Source of the DNA: Marinilabiliales bacterium
GTDB taxonomy: Bacteria > Bacteroidota > Bacteroidia > Bacteroidales > F082
Direction: 5' to 3'
Length of the DNA stretch: 34,652 nt
Assembly: GCA_002869315.1 (NCBI GenBank)
Contig: PKTD01000205.1
Coordinates: 1-34,652, forward strand
Part shown: one piece after another, positions 1 through 9,462 of the stretch
Numbering within the stretch: position 1 is the first letter of the stretch
Layout: every line of letters starts with the position of its first letter
Notes under the pieces: generated by a model
What the model was told of the DNA's origin: nothing
Database searches by the model: none
The model's input: the letters and a program-made list of their open reading frames with translations, nothing else
Program-made: the position numbers and the translations under genes

Positions 1-1
1 C

Positions 2-64
2 ATGAATTTGATAATAAATAACAATTGGTGGTGGCACAATAACTTATTCCATAGGGATAGTTAG
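2..64 (+). CDS. trpL: Putative trp leader peptide MNLIINNNWWWHNNLFHRDS* (20 aa)
   Basis: ATG at 2-4; three consecutive TGG codons at 26-34; TAG stop at 62-64; followed by a hairpin/T-tract and then trpB. The ORF is below the size cutoff of the supplied track. Confidence 0.75.
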   Translation: MNLIINNNWWWHNNLFHRDS

Positions 65-100
65 GTGTGATTTATTAATTGTTGGTAAATGATATTTAAA

Positions 101-129
101 GACGTCCCGTTTGGGTCGGCTTTTTTTTT
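101..129 (+). terminator. Putative attenuator terminator hairpin of the trp leader
   Basis: gacgtccc-gttt-gggtcggc imperfect stem (6 of 8 pairs) followed by nine T. A possible antiterminator pairing is GGGAT (54-58) with GTCCC (104-108). Confidence 0.6.
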
Positions 130-267
130 GATTAAAACTTAAATATAAACAGATGAAAAGTAAAATTCAATATTGGTTAAAAAAAGTAATCTTTCGATGG
201 CGTTTATCATTTTTCGAACCTGGAACCCTATAAATACAAATCATGATAAATTTTAAAATCGAAAAAG

Positions 268-1467
268 ATGAATACAATAACAATAGAAAAGGAAAATGAA
301 GTAAAACAATTTGATTCAATTAACGGAAGATTTGGTGAATTTGGTGGCATGTATGTACCACCTGTTTTAGAGTCGAAACTTTTAAATCTGGCAAGCGTTT
401 TTGACGAAATAAAAAATAGTAAAAAGTTTGAGGAGGAGTTTATATATTATTTAAAAACTTATGTAGGAAGGCCTTCTCCTCTTTACTATGCAAATAACCT
501 ATCTGATCTAGTGGGATCAAAAATATATCTTAAAAGGGAGGACTTAAATCATACTGGATCTCATAAAATTAATAATACTATTGGTCAGATATTAGTCGCC
601 AAACATATGGGAGCAACCGAGATAGTAGCTGAGACCGGTGCCGGTCAGCATGGAGTAGCTACTGCAACTGCAGCAGCATTATTTGGTATGAAATGTAAAA
701 TCTTTATGGGTGCCAAAGATGCTGAAAGGCAGAAAATGAATGTAAGCAGAATAAAGTTGCTTGGAGCAGATATGGTTCTAACTCATGAAGGCCGGGGAAC
801 ACTTAAAGACGCCGTCGATGCAGCCCTTGGATATTATATTGAAAACCCTGATGTTTTTTATTTACTGGGTTCACAAGTGGGGCCACACCCCTATCCGACA
901 ATGGTAGGATATTTTCAAAGCATCATTGGTAAAGAGGCAAAAAAGCAAATACTGGAAACAGAAGGCAGACTACCGGATAATTTGTTTGCATGCATTGGTG
1001 GAGGTTCAAATGCCATTGGTCTTTTTGGGGATTTCCTTTATAACGAAAATGTTTCCATATTTGCTGCAGAAGGTGGTGGTGAAGGTGCAATCCTAGGCAA
1101 AACAGCAGCTACTTTGAGCCTGGGTAAACCTTGAGTATTTCAGGGCACTTTCTCTTATGCTTTATCGGATGAGAACGGTGATGTTTATCCTACACATTCC
1201 ATAGCGGCAGGTTTGGATTATCCTGGAATAAGCCCGCAACATGCTTTGCTAAAAGACAGCAACCGGGCTGAATATCATTTAATTACTGACCAAGAAGCTA
1301 TAAAAGCTTTTAAAATACTATCCTCTCTGGAGGGAATTATCCCAGCAATAGAATCATCACATGCTGTGGCTTTAGCATTAAAAGTTTTGAAAGATAAACC
1401 TGATCAAATTAGCATTATTAACCTTTCGGGAAGAGGTGACAAGGATGTGGAGAGGAATTTGATGTAA
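268..1467 (+). pseudogene. trpB: Tryptophan synthase beta chain, interrupted by an in-frame TGA at 1132-1134
   Basis: N-terminal ORF (GRFGEFGGMYVPPVLESK, PLP lysine motif HTGSHKINN) and C-terminal ORF lie in the same frame. Read-through gives ...[42 protein letters not shown]..., about 400 codons, typical full-length TrpB. Confidence 0.9.
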
Positions 1468-1551
1468 GAGGATAATAGTTATGAGTTTTGAATTAATGTT
1501 TGGTGTTTATAATTTGTAAAAAATTTACTATTTTTACAAAAACACCTAAAA

Positions 1552-3648
1552 ATGCAGTGGTCGGTACGCCCTTTCGCTCGATTGATAATTTTTTATATTC
1601 TCGGCATTTTAGCCGCAAATAAGTTATTGTTTATTGAAATCAGGTTTGTTCCGACCATTGCTTTTTTTGTCCTCCTGCTTGCAGCATCACTACTCATCAT
1701 CATATTTTTTAATTCTTATAAAAACCGTTGGATTGCAGGAATGGTATTCTATGGATTAAGTTTTTTTGCAGGCTTTTACAATCTTTATTTTACAAACAAA
1801 CCTCTTTATCAGCAAATTGAAAACTCAGAAAATAAAACATATATAGGTGAAATTATTAGTGATATTTCTTTTACGGATAAGTCTTTAAGGTTTGAACTTA
1901 TCATTCATGAACTTAATTCAGATACGCCAGTTGAGGCAGAAAAAGTAATAGCCTATTTTAAACCCAACCAAAAAAGTATGGAACTTGTTTATGGCGACAA
2001 GATAATTCTTAATGCAATACCTCAACTTATTAATAACAAAGGGAACCCCGGAGAGTTCGATTATAAATCCTATTTAATTCACAAAGGAATTTCAAAATCC
2101 ATTTACCTTAAACCCAATGATTGGAAATACTTAAAACACGACCCTTCTAACTTACTTATAGCATACGCAAGATCCATAAGGAGAAACTTATTACGACGAC
2201 TTGAAACTCATTTGCTTTTCAAAAATACCTATGAGGTAGCCGCAGCAATACTGGTGGGCTACGACGTATTAATGGATGACGATACAGAAAAAAGTTATGT
2301 TCATGCAGGCGCCATGCATATTTTGTTTGTATCAGGTCTCCACGTTGGCGTAATATTCATCTTAATGAGTTTACTTCTGAAGTTTATGTTAAAAACTAAA
2401 ACCACAAGATTTTTGAGAATACTCTTATTGCTTACTAGTATATGGTCCTATGCTTTACTGACAGGAATGTCACCATCTGTTCAAAGGGCTAGTATTATGT
2501 TCTCATTTTTTGTAATTGGCCAAGGCTTGAAACGACCCAAAGACTCTTACAATACTTTGGCTGCTTCTGCTTTTGTAATGCTGGCAATAAATCCAAATTT
2601 ATTATTTCATGTTGGGTTTCAACTTTCTTATGCAGCAGTATTAGGAATAATTTCAGTTTACCCCTCACTTTACAGGATGCTCTATTTTAAAAATAAAGTA
2701 GTTGATTATTTTTGGTCGATAATATGTGTATCCATAGCAGCACAACTGGCTACCTTTCCAATAGGAACACACTATTTTCACTACTTCCCTAATTACTTTT
2801 GGATAACCAACCTATTAGTAATTCCAGCATCTTTTGGCATAATAGTCTCCGGATTTATATACTTTATTTTCAGTTGGGTACCATATATGTCAGCATTTTT
2901 GGGCGCAACAACTTCTTTATTGGTATTGTTGTTAAATTATTTGGTTGCCTTTGTGGAGTATTTACCGTATTACGGGACAGATAATATTTATATGCCATGG
3001 GTGAATACTATTCTTATTTATCTGATAATTATAATGCTTTTTCATATGCTAATGTATAAAAGAATCAGGCTTTTGATTTATTTTGCCTCTGTTTTATTAA
3101 TGCTGATTGGCATAAACACTATCGTTAAATACAAGCACAGCAAAAACTCAAAATTTATTATTTATAATGTTAATAATCAGGATGTGATTCAATTCGTTGA
3201 TGGAGTAAATTCATATGTTTTAACATCGGAAAATAAAGGAAATAAGAAGAAAATAAAGGAATTTGTCATAAGTCCATACAATATTAAAATCGGAATTAAA
3301 AATGAAATGATTTTTGGTTTAAATGAACTTTCAAAATACGATACTCCAAATTTAATGATTAAGGGTAATTTCATACAATTTAATCAAAACAGATTTATGA
3401 TTTTGTCGGATAAAGATATTTTCACAACCTCCGACAGTCTTAATAAACTAAAGGTAAACACTCTGATAATTACCGGAAAACACAAACTAGATTTAAGTTT
3501 GTTGAAATCATGTATTTTTTTTGATGAGATAATTATTTGTTCGGGTGTTCCCTATTGGAAAAGGAGGAAGTTGATTGAAGAATGTAAGATTCTAGAAATA
3601 AAGTATATTGATATTAAAAAAGAAGGAGGGAAAGTTTTCGAAATTTGA
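1552..3648 (+). CDS. comEC: ComEC/Rec2-family competence protein (DNA uptake channel)
   Basis: Multi-TM protein with motifs HAGAMHILFVSGLHVG, LLTGMSPSVQRASIM, and N-terminal OB-like region GNPGEFDYKSYLIHKGI. Confidence 0.88.
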   Translation: MQWSVRPFARLIIFYILGILAANKLLFIEIRFVPTIAFFVLLLAASLLIIIFFNSYKNRWIAGMVFYGLSFFAGFYNLYFTNKPLYQQIENSENKTYIGEIISDISFTDKSLRFELIIHELNSDTPVEAEKVIAYFKPNQKSMELVYGDKIILNAIPQLINNKGNPGEFDYKSYLIHKGISKSIYLKPNDWKYLKHDPSNLLIAYARSIRRNLLRRLETHLLFKNTYEVAAAILVGYDVLMDDDTEKSYVHAGAMHILFVSGLHVGVIFILMSLLLKFMLKTKTTRFLRILLLLTSIWSYALLTGMSPSVQRASIMFSFFVIGQGLKRPKDSYNTLAASAFVMLAINPNLLFHVGFQLSYAAVLGIISVYPSLYRMLYFKNKVVDYFWSIICVSIAAQLATFPIGTHYFHYFPNYFWITNLLVIPASFGIIVSGFIYFIFSWVPYMSAFLGATTSLLVLLLNYLVAFVEYLPYYGTDNIYMPWVNTILIYLIIIMLFHMLMYKRIRLLIYFASVLLMLIGINTIVKYKHSKNSKFIIYNVNNQDVIQFVDGVNSYVLTSENKGNKKKIKEFVISPYNIKIGIKNEMIFGLNELSKYDTPNLMIKGNFIQFNQNRFMILSDKDIFTTSDSLNKLKVNTLIITGKHKLDLSLLKSCIFFDEIIICSGVPYWKRRKLIEECKILEIKYIDIKKEGGKVFEI

Positions 3649-3688
3649 TAGTATGGAACCAAATTTTTATTAAAAACGATAAATGAAT

Positions 3689-4966
3689 TTATAATTTTAT
3701 TACTTTTCTACTAATAATATTATTTTCTGTAAAAATCTTAAGTTGATATAAACCAGTTTTATATGATGATAAATCTATAATAATTTTGGTTGCATTTGCT
3801 TTGTACTGTGGTGAGCACAACTGTCCTACTGAATTTATAATAGAAAAATGGATAAACTTATCTGCTTCAATTATCAATTGGTCAGTAAAAGGGTTCGGAT
3901 ATACCTTAAATTCAATTGAATTACTGAAGGATTCCTGGAAGTTAATTAATGGATTCACAATTTGTGAAATAGTATCGGCAAAATCACAATTTATGGCGAC
4001 CAAATTAACTAAGTATTCTCCAATTACATCATATGTATGTATAGGATTCTTCTCTTCTGAGGAATTACCGTCTCCAAAAGTCCAATAATAATTATTAGCA
4101 TTTTCCGATTTGTTAATAAATTCTACTACACCATTTTCGAAAATCGTATATTCAAAATTTGCTTGTGGATCGTATAATCCTATATACCAAGTGCTCAAAT
4201 CATCATAAACAACTTCCTTTACTGCTTGTCGGATACTCTCAGCTTCTGCTGAAGATAGAGTAAAATCATAATCTATCAATAAAGGATTTTTTCGAAATAT
4301 AGTGCTATAAAAACAACAGGCTGCAGCATAAGAACCAGCAGCAGAAGGGTGACTTTCATCTGACATATATAATTCAATATCTGGGAATTCAGTTCTTATT
4401 CGTTTCCAAACAGCCCCAACTGGAGAAACAATAGCATTATTAGTATCAGCCATAATCATATAACGTAATCTCAATAAACTATCCATTCCCAAATATGTGC
4501 ACACTGGAGGCCACCATCCACAGTTTGCTGCGTCTCCATTCTTCCTGCCCCATGTCATATAAAACATAGTTTCAGCGCAAGAATTGTGAGTATTTATTAT
4601 ACTATCGAGAATTTGTGCATAAGGATAAACGTCCTCTTCCACCACCTCATCAGGCCATGAAGGCCTCTGACTCTGTCCTTGCAACACTACAAAATCCCAA
4701 TTTCCCTGAGCTATTTTATCAATGGAAACAGCATTAGATGAGTGCTCCTCCAATGTATATCCACCCGGAGTATTTTTATCGAAAATTAAAGAATCTCCAT
4801 TGGAAGCAGCCACATCAGCAATAAGCTGAGGAAGATTATTAACTGCAGTATAACTATTTCCCAGGAACAATACTCTTTTGATTGACTGTGCTGATAACTG
4901 ATGAAATAATAAGCAAGGTAAAATGAGCAGAGAAATAAACCTCCATGAAATCCTGAATCTAATCAT
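3689..4966 (-). CDS. Secreted DUF4886/SGNH-hydrolase-like protein with PKD domain and T9SS type A sorting tail
   Basis: Signal peptide; VLFLGNSYTAVNNLPQLIADVA and VVLQGQSQRPSW; YYWTFGDGNSSEEKNPIHTYDVIGEY (PKD); VYPNPFTDQLII...GLYQLKIFTENNIISRKVIKL (T9SS tail). Confidence 0.8.
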   Translation of the reverse strand: MIRFRISWRFISLLILPCLLFHQLSAQSIKRVLFLGNSYTAVNNLPQLIADVAASNGDSLIFDKNTPGGYTLEEHSSNAVSIDKIAQGNWDFVVLQGQSQRPSWPDEVVEEDVYPYAQILDSIINTHNSCAETMFYMTWGRKNGDAANCGWWPPVCTYLGMDSLLRLRYMIMADTNNAIVSPVGAVWKRIRTEFPDIELYMSDESHPSAAGSYAAACCFYSTIFRKNPLLIDYDFTLSSAEAESIRQAVKEVVYDDLSTWYIGLYDPQANFEYTIFENGVVEFINKSENANNYYWTFGDGNSSEEKNPIHTYDVIGEYLVNLVAINCDFADTISQIVNPLINFQESFSNSIEFKVYPNPFTDQLIIEADKFIHFSIINSVGQLCSPQYKANATKIIIDLSSYKTGLYQLKIFTENNIISRKVIKL

Positions 4967-5090
4967 TATAGTTTTATTTAACTATTAAACATTAATATAG
5001 CAAATTTACTACTTTATGTCATTGAATTAGAAAGCGCTATTATTATAGCAATAGCAGGCTTAAATGCATTAAATAAATAAAAATCCGGGC

Positions 5091-5121
5091 AAAAAAAAAG
5101 CCTCACGATTTGCGAGGCTTT
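5091..5121 (-). terminator. Rho-independent terminator of tRNA-Asp
   Basis: On the minus strand AGCCTC-gcaaatcgt-GAGGCT followed by a T-tract (plus strand aaaaaaaaagcctcacgatttgcgaggct). Confidence 0.85.
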
Positions 5122-5199
5122 TGGCGGTCTGGACGGGACTCGAACCCGCGACCCCCTGCGTGACAGGCAGGTATTCTAACCAAACTGAACTACCAGACC
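5122..5199 (-). tRNA. tRNA-Asp (anticodon GTC)
   Basis: Reverse complement GGTCTGGTAGTTCAGTTTGGTTAGAATACCTGCCTGTCACGCAGGGGGTCGCGGGTTCGAGTCCCGTCCAGACCGCCA: 7-bp acceptor stem GGTCTGG/CCAGACC, GTTCGAGTC T-loop, anticodon GTC, encoded CCA. Confidence 0.95.
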
Positions 5200-5233
5200 A
5201 ATATTTTTTAGAACTTCCCTTTAAAAGAGGATG

Positions 5234-5264
5234 CAAAAATAAGCGCTTTTTCTTAATCTCCAAA
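5234..5264 (-). promoter_or_regulatory. Bacteroidota-type promoter for tRNA-Asp
   Basis: Minus strand TTTG (5261-5264), 19-nt spacer, TATTTTTG (5234-5241), matching the -33 TTTG / -7 TAnnTTTG consensus. Confidence 0.65.
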
Positions 5265-5281
5265 CAAAATTTTTATTTTTT

Positions 5282-5638
5282 TTAATCGAACATCCATCCA
5301 TTGGGAACTGGCTGTGCCTCAGCAAGATCTAAACGTTTCATTCCTTTGACACAACGTATTATTATCCAAACTGTCCAGAAAATTAATATAAAAATGCCAA
5401 TAATTATGATAGAAGTAATGGCTCCAACCACTAACATCAATAATCCCTTCCAAAAAGTACTGATAATAAATTGATAATGTGTCTTTAACCAATCAGGCAT
5501 CGGGTCGTCTTTGTTAATGTATGCAATTACTACTGCAACTATGGCTGTAACTCCGAAGGCCAGACCTACCAGCATGAGTATATACATCAGTCTGGTATTG
5601 TCAATTAACTTTTGTTCGGCATATCCATTCTGTTCCAT
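5282..5638 (-). CDS. Small integral membrane protein, possibly COG3671/DUF4870-like
   Basis: Multiple hydrophobic segments; LMYILMLVGLAFGVTAIVAVVIAYINKDD...WLKTHYQFIISTFWKGLL resembles that family. Confidence 0.55.
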   Translation of the reverse strand: MEQNGYAEQKLIDNTRLMYILMLVGLAFGVTAIVAVVIAYINKDDPMPDWLKTHYQFIISTFWKGLLMLVVGAITSIIIIGIFILIFWTVWIIIRCVKGMKRLDLAEAQPVPNGWMFD

Positions 5639-5677
5639 AAGGCTATAAAATTAATACGCCGATAAAGGTAATGAAAT

Positions 5678-6142
5678 TTACTTCTTAAACTCCAATGCAG
5701 CAGAATTTACACAATACCGCATTCCGGTAGGGTTAGGACCATCATTAAATAAATGTCCAAGGTGACCGTCGCATTTCTTGCACTTTATCTCAGTACGAAT
5801 CATTCCATAACTTTTATCCAGTACTTCTTTTATATTACTGGTATCTGCTGCAGCATAAAAACTAGGCCACCCTGAGCCGGAATCATATTTAGTTTCAGAA
5901 CTAAATAGTTTAGCCCCACATCCTGCACAATAATAATTACCATCTTCCTTAAAGTTTACGTACTTTCCTGTAAAGGCTGGTTCGGTGCCACACTCACGTA
6001 ATACTCTGTATTGTTCGGGGCTTAATTCTTTTACCCAATCCTGCTCCGACTTGTTTTTTACTTCTCCCATATTCTTATCATTAGTTTGTGCAATTATGCT
6101 TAAGTTGCAAATCATTAAAATTAGAAATATTGTAGTTTTCAT
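5678..6142 (-). CDS. msrB: Peptide-methionine (R)-S-oxide reductase with signal peptide
   Basis: [64 protein letters not shown]; two zinc CxxC pairs. Confidence 0.93.
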   Translation of the reverse strand: MKTTIFLILMICNLSIIAQTNDKNMGEVKNKSEQDWVKELSPEQYRVLRECGTEPAFTGKYVNFKEDGNYYCAGCGAKLFSSETKYDSGSGWPSFYAAADTSNIKEVLDKSYGMIRTEIKCKKCDGHLGHLFNDGPNPTGMRYCVNSAALEFKK

Positions 6143-6284
6143 TTATTTAGATCTTTCTGTTAAACAACAAATTTACTATGAAAACGCAATAATTATTGTG
6201 CATATTATTTGAACAATGTTAATAAAGTCATAAAATAAATAATCTACTTTTGCAATACCAAAATCTTAACAAAAAGTAAAAATA

Positions 6285-7097
6285 ATGTTAGAAAAAATAA
6301 TCCAATCGGCAGAATATATAAAGAGCAAAGGAATTGATGGTTTAGACACCGGGATAATTTTAGGAACCGGCCTTGGAAGTATGGTAAAACATATCGACAT
6401 TGAAGTAAGTCTTGACTATAAGGATATCCCTAACTTTCCTGTTTCCACCGTAGAATTCCATTCCGGCAAACCTATTTATGGAACATTGTCAGGAAAAAAA
6501 GTTCTTGTAATGAATGGACGTTTTCACTTTTACGAAGGTTATAATATGCAGGAAGTTACCTTCCCCATTAGAGTTATGAAACTTTTGGGGGTTGAGAACT
6601 TGCTTGTATCTAACGCCTGCGGCGGAATAAATCCTGCCTTTAAACCTGCGTCTTTGATGATTATTGATGATCATATTAATATGATTCCGGGCAATCCTTT
6701 GGTAGGTAAAAACATCTCTGAACTGGGCCCTCGTTTTGTGGATATGAGTAGGCCCTATGATCCGGAACTCATCAAAAAAATGGAAAATATTGCTAAATCA
6801 AATGGTATTGAAATAAATAAAGGTGTTTATGTTTCATGGATAGGACCAAGTTTGGAAACCAGAGCCGAATATCGCTTCATTAAAATTATGGGTGCCGATG
6901 TGGTTGGTATGTCAACGGTTCCTGAAGTTATTGTTGCTAACCATATGAAAATGAAAGTTGCTGCTATTTCGGTTATCACGGACCTCTGTGACCCCGATAA
7001 TCTGGAAGTGGCTAATATTGATGACATATTAAAAAATGCAGCTATAGCTGAAAAAGATTTGGTGTTGATATTCAAACAATTAGTTAAAGAAATTTAA
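6285..7097 (+). CDS. Purine nucleoside phosphorylase
   Basis: GIILGTGLG, FHSGKPIYGTLSGKKVLVMNGRFHFYEGY, NACGGINP, GPSLETRAEYR, GADVVGMSTVPEVIVANH. Confidence 0.93.
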   Translation: MLEKIIQSAEYIKSKGIDGLDTGIILGTGLGSMVKHIDIEVSLDYKDIPNFPVSTVEFHSGKPIYGTLSGKKVLVMNGRFHFYEGYNMQEVTFPIRVMKLLGVENLLVSNACGGINPAFKPASLMIIDDHINMIPGNPLVGKNISELGPRFVDMSRPYDPELIKKMENIAKSNGIEINKGVYVSWIGPSLETRAEYRFIKIMGADVVGMSTVPEVIVANHMKMKVAAISVITDLCDPDNLEVANIDDILKNAAIAEKDLVLIFKQLVKEI

Positions 7098-7156
7098 AAT
7101 CAGGCTTTAAGAATACTGTTTATTTTTTCACAAAAAGCTTTATCAATTAAATTACA

Positions 7157-7164
7157 TATTTTTG
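7157..7164 (+). promoter_or_regulatory. -7 box (TATTTTTG) of a Bacteroidota promoter upstream of the acyl-CoA synthetase
   Basis: TATTTTTG located 18 nt before ATG 7183. No clear -33 box at the expected spacing. Confidence 0.4.
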
Positions 7165-7182
7165 TGCATCTAAATCAGATTT

Positions 7183-8814
7183 ATGCACAAATTTTCCAAA
7201 TTAACACTTCCCGCTTGATTTAATAAGTCGGTTGAATTGTACAGAGAAAACCCTGCCTTATCATTTGTTGGACAAAAACCATTTACCTATGGGGAGATGG
7301 AGACTAAGGTAAATTCTCTTATAGCATTTATGGAAAAACATAAAATAGAGCAAGGCGACAAAGTAGTAATACTTAGTACAAATATGCCTAATTGGGGGGT
7401 TGCCTATTTTGCAATTGCATCAATGGGAGCAGTTGTAGTTCCTATTCTTCCTGATTTTAGCGAAGATGAAATTAATAATGTTGTTGAACATTCAGAGGCA
7501 AAGGCAGCATTTATATCTGAGTCTTTATTGAAAAAATTTCCGGATAAGGAAATTAACTTTATAGTAAAAACGGACGACTTTTCTTTGGTTAAATCTGAAG
7601 AAAATTTTTCTTATGAAGAAGGTCTTAAACCTAAGAAATCATATAATGTTGCTGAGGATGATTTGGCAAGTATAATATATACATCTGGTACTACAGGCAA
7701 ATCCAAGGGAGTAATGTTAAGTCATAAGAACATTAGTTTCACAGCCTCGTCCAGCAGGAAGATTCAGGAGATACTTCCGAACGACAGATTCTTATCTGTT
7801 TTACCACTATCTCACACTTACGAAAATACAATTGGTTTTGTTCTGCCATTAATTTGCGGAGCATGCGTATATTATATCACAAAACCTCCTACACCAGCTA
7901 TTTTATTGCCCGCTTTAAAAGAAGTAAGGCCAACACTTATGCTAACAGTTCCTTTAATTATTGAGAAGATTTATAAGGGTAAAGTAATGCCTGCTTTCAA
8001 TGATAAATGGATAACTAAGTCATTATATAAAGTTCCGGTTTTAAGAAAGAAATTTAATCGCTTAGCAGGAAAAAAACTCATGCGTACCTTTGGTGGAGAG
8101 TTGAAATTTTTCGGTATTGGTGGTGCAAAACTTAACAAAACAGTTGAGAAATTTCTTATCGAAGCCAAATTTCCATATGCTGTTGGATATGGTCTAACCG
8201 AAACAGCACCTTTATTGGCTGGAATGGCCCCTTTTAAAACAAAATTACAATCAACTGGTCCTAAATTGGAAGGTGTCACTCTTAAAATACATAATCCTCA
8301 AAAGTATACTGGTGAAGGTGAAATATGGGCAAAAGGCCCTAATGTAATGAAAGGTTACTATAAAGAGCCTGGGCTAACCAGAGAAGTTTTAACCGAAGAC
8401 GGATGGTTTAAAACGGGTGATCTTGGTATTATTGACAACGACAACTATTTGTTCATAAGAGGCCGAAGTAAAAATGTGATATTAGGACCAAGTGGTGAAA
8501 ATATATTCCCTGAAGATATCGAGTCAGTGATAAATAACTTTAAGCATGTTGCTGAATCTTTGGTTATAAGTCAAAAAGGTAAATTAGTGGCTTTGGTACA
8601 TTTTAACCGTGAGGAGATTGAACAGCAGTATCAGCATATGAAAGAAGAAGTTACTCATTATGTTGAAAAGAAATGTGAGGAATTACAACACGAATTAAAG
8701 GTTTTTGTTAATTCAAAAGTTAATAGATTTTCTAAAATCCAAAGTGTTAAAGTTCAAAAGGATGAGTTTGTTAAAACTGCAACAAAAAAAATAAAAAGAT
8801 TTTTATATTCATAA
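7183..8814 (+). CDS. AMP-binding long-chain acyl-CoA synthetase; native start probably ATG 7183 with an in-frame TGA at 7216-7218 (track ORF begins at TTG 7237)
   Basis: YTSGTTGKSKGVMLSHKN, GYGLTETAPLL, GWFKTGDLG, RGRSKNVI. The upstream frame reads MHKFSKLTLPA*FNKSVELYRENPALSFVGQKPFTYGE, the usual N-terminus of this family. Confidence 0.85.
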
Positions 8815-8849
8815 AAAAAGCCCGTTAAACAATACGAAAAACGGGCTTC
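8813..8849. terminator. Bidirectional terminator between convergent genes
   Basis: aaaaaaAAGCCCGTTaaacaatacgaaaAACGGGCTTct; A/T tract strongest for the minus strand. Confidence 0.75.
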
Positions 8850-8866
8850 TACATAAAAATTAAATC

Positions 8867-9385
8867 CTATAATAACTTATCAATATCATTTTTAATAGCG
8901 CTATCGCTAGGTCTTTTAGCATTTGCATCAACTACATTTCCATCTTTATCAATTAAAACATAACGAGGGATATATTGAACGTTGAACAACTCATTCATCT
9001 GAGTATAGACATTTTTATTAACTCTGTAATGTTCACCAGTAATGGAAAGATTAGTAATGGCATTTTTCCACGCAGTAGCATTTCTGTCGGTTGAGATATA
9101 TACAAATGCAACATCTTTATCTTTATATTCTTCCTGTAAATTAAGAGAATAAGGCATTTCACCTTTACATGGTCTGCACCAACTGGCCCAAAAGTCAAGA
9201 TAAACTACTTTACCTTTATATGATTCTATTATATCATCAAAATTAGTAGCTGCAAGGTCTTCCTGATTTAAGTCTTTTATGTTAGCAGTAATATCACTCG
9301 TTTGAGCCTGTGAAATCATTGCTCCAAAAACTAAGGTAAATACAATTATAAGTCTTTTCATTTTCTCAATTTTTTTCATTTTCAT
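8867..9385 (-). CDS. TlpA-like thiol-disulfide oxidoreductase, secreted/periplasmic
   Basis: Signal peptide; KVVYLDFWASWCRPCKGEMPYSLNLQ; YIPRYVLIDKDGNVV. Confidence 0.88.
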   Translation of the reverse strand: MKMKKIEKMKRLIIVFTLVFGAMISQAQTSDITANIKDLNQEDLAATNFDDIIESYKGKVVYLDFWASWCRPCKGEMPYSLNLQEEYKDKDVAFVYISTDRNATAWKNAITNLSITGEHYRVNKNVYTQMNELFNVQYIPRYVLIDKDGNVVDANAKRPSDSAIKNDIDKLL

Positions 9386-9462
9386 ATTAATAACACAAGA
9401 TTAGTCAATATATTTTCCCATTCCTTACTGACTATTACAGTTTTATAAATTATTTAACAATT

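Noticed and set aside
5069-5263. 64-aa ORF on the minus strand
   Set aside because: It runs through the tRNA-Asp gene and its terminator; spurious.
1132-7218. Genome-wide UGA reassignment (Gly or Trp)
   Set aside because: TGA is the ordinary terminal stop of several genes here (comEC, 2,3-dehydratase, glycosyltransferase), and nearly all genes contain no internal TGA.
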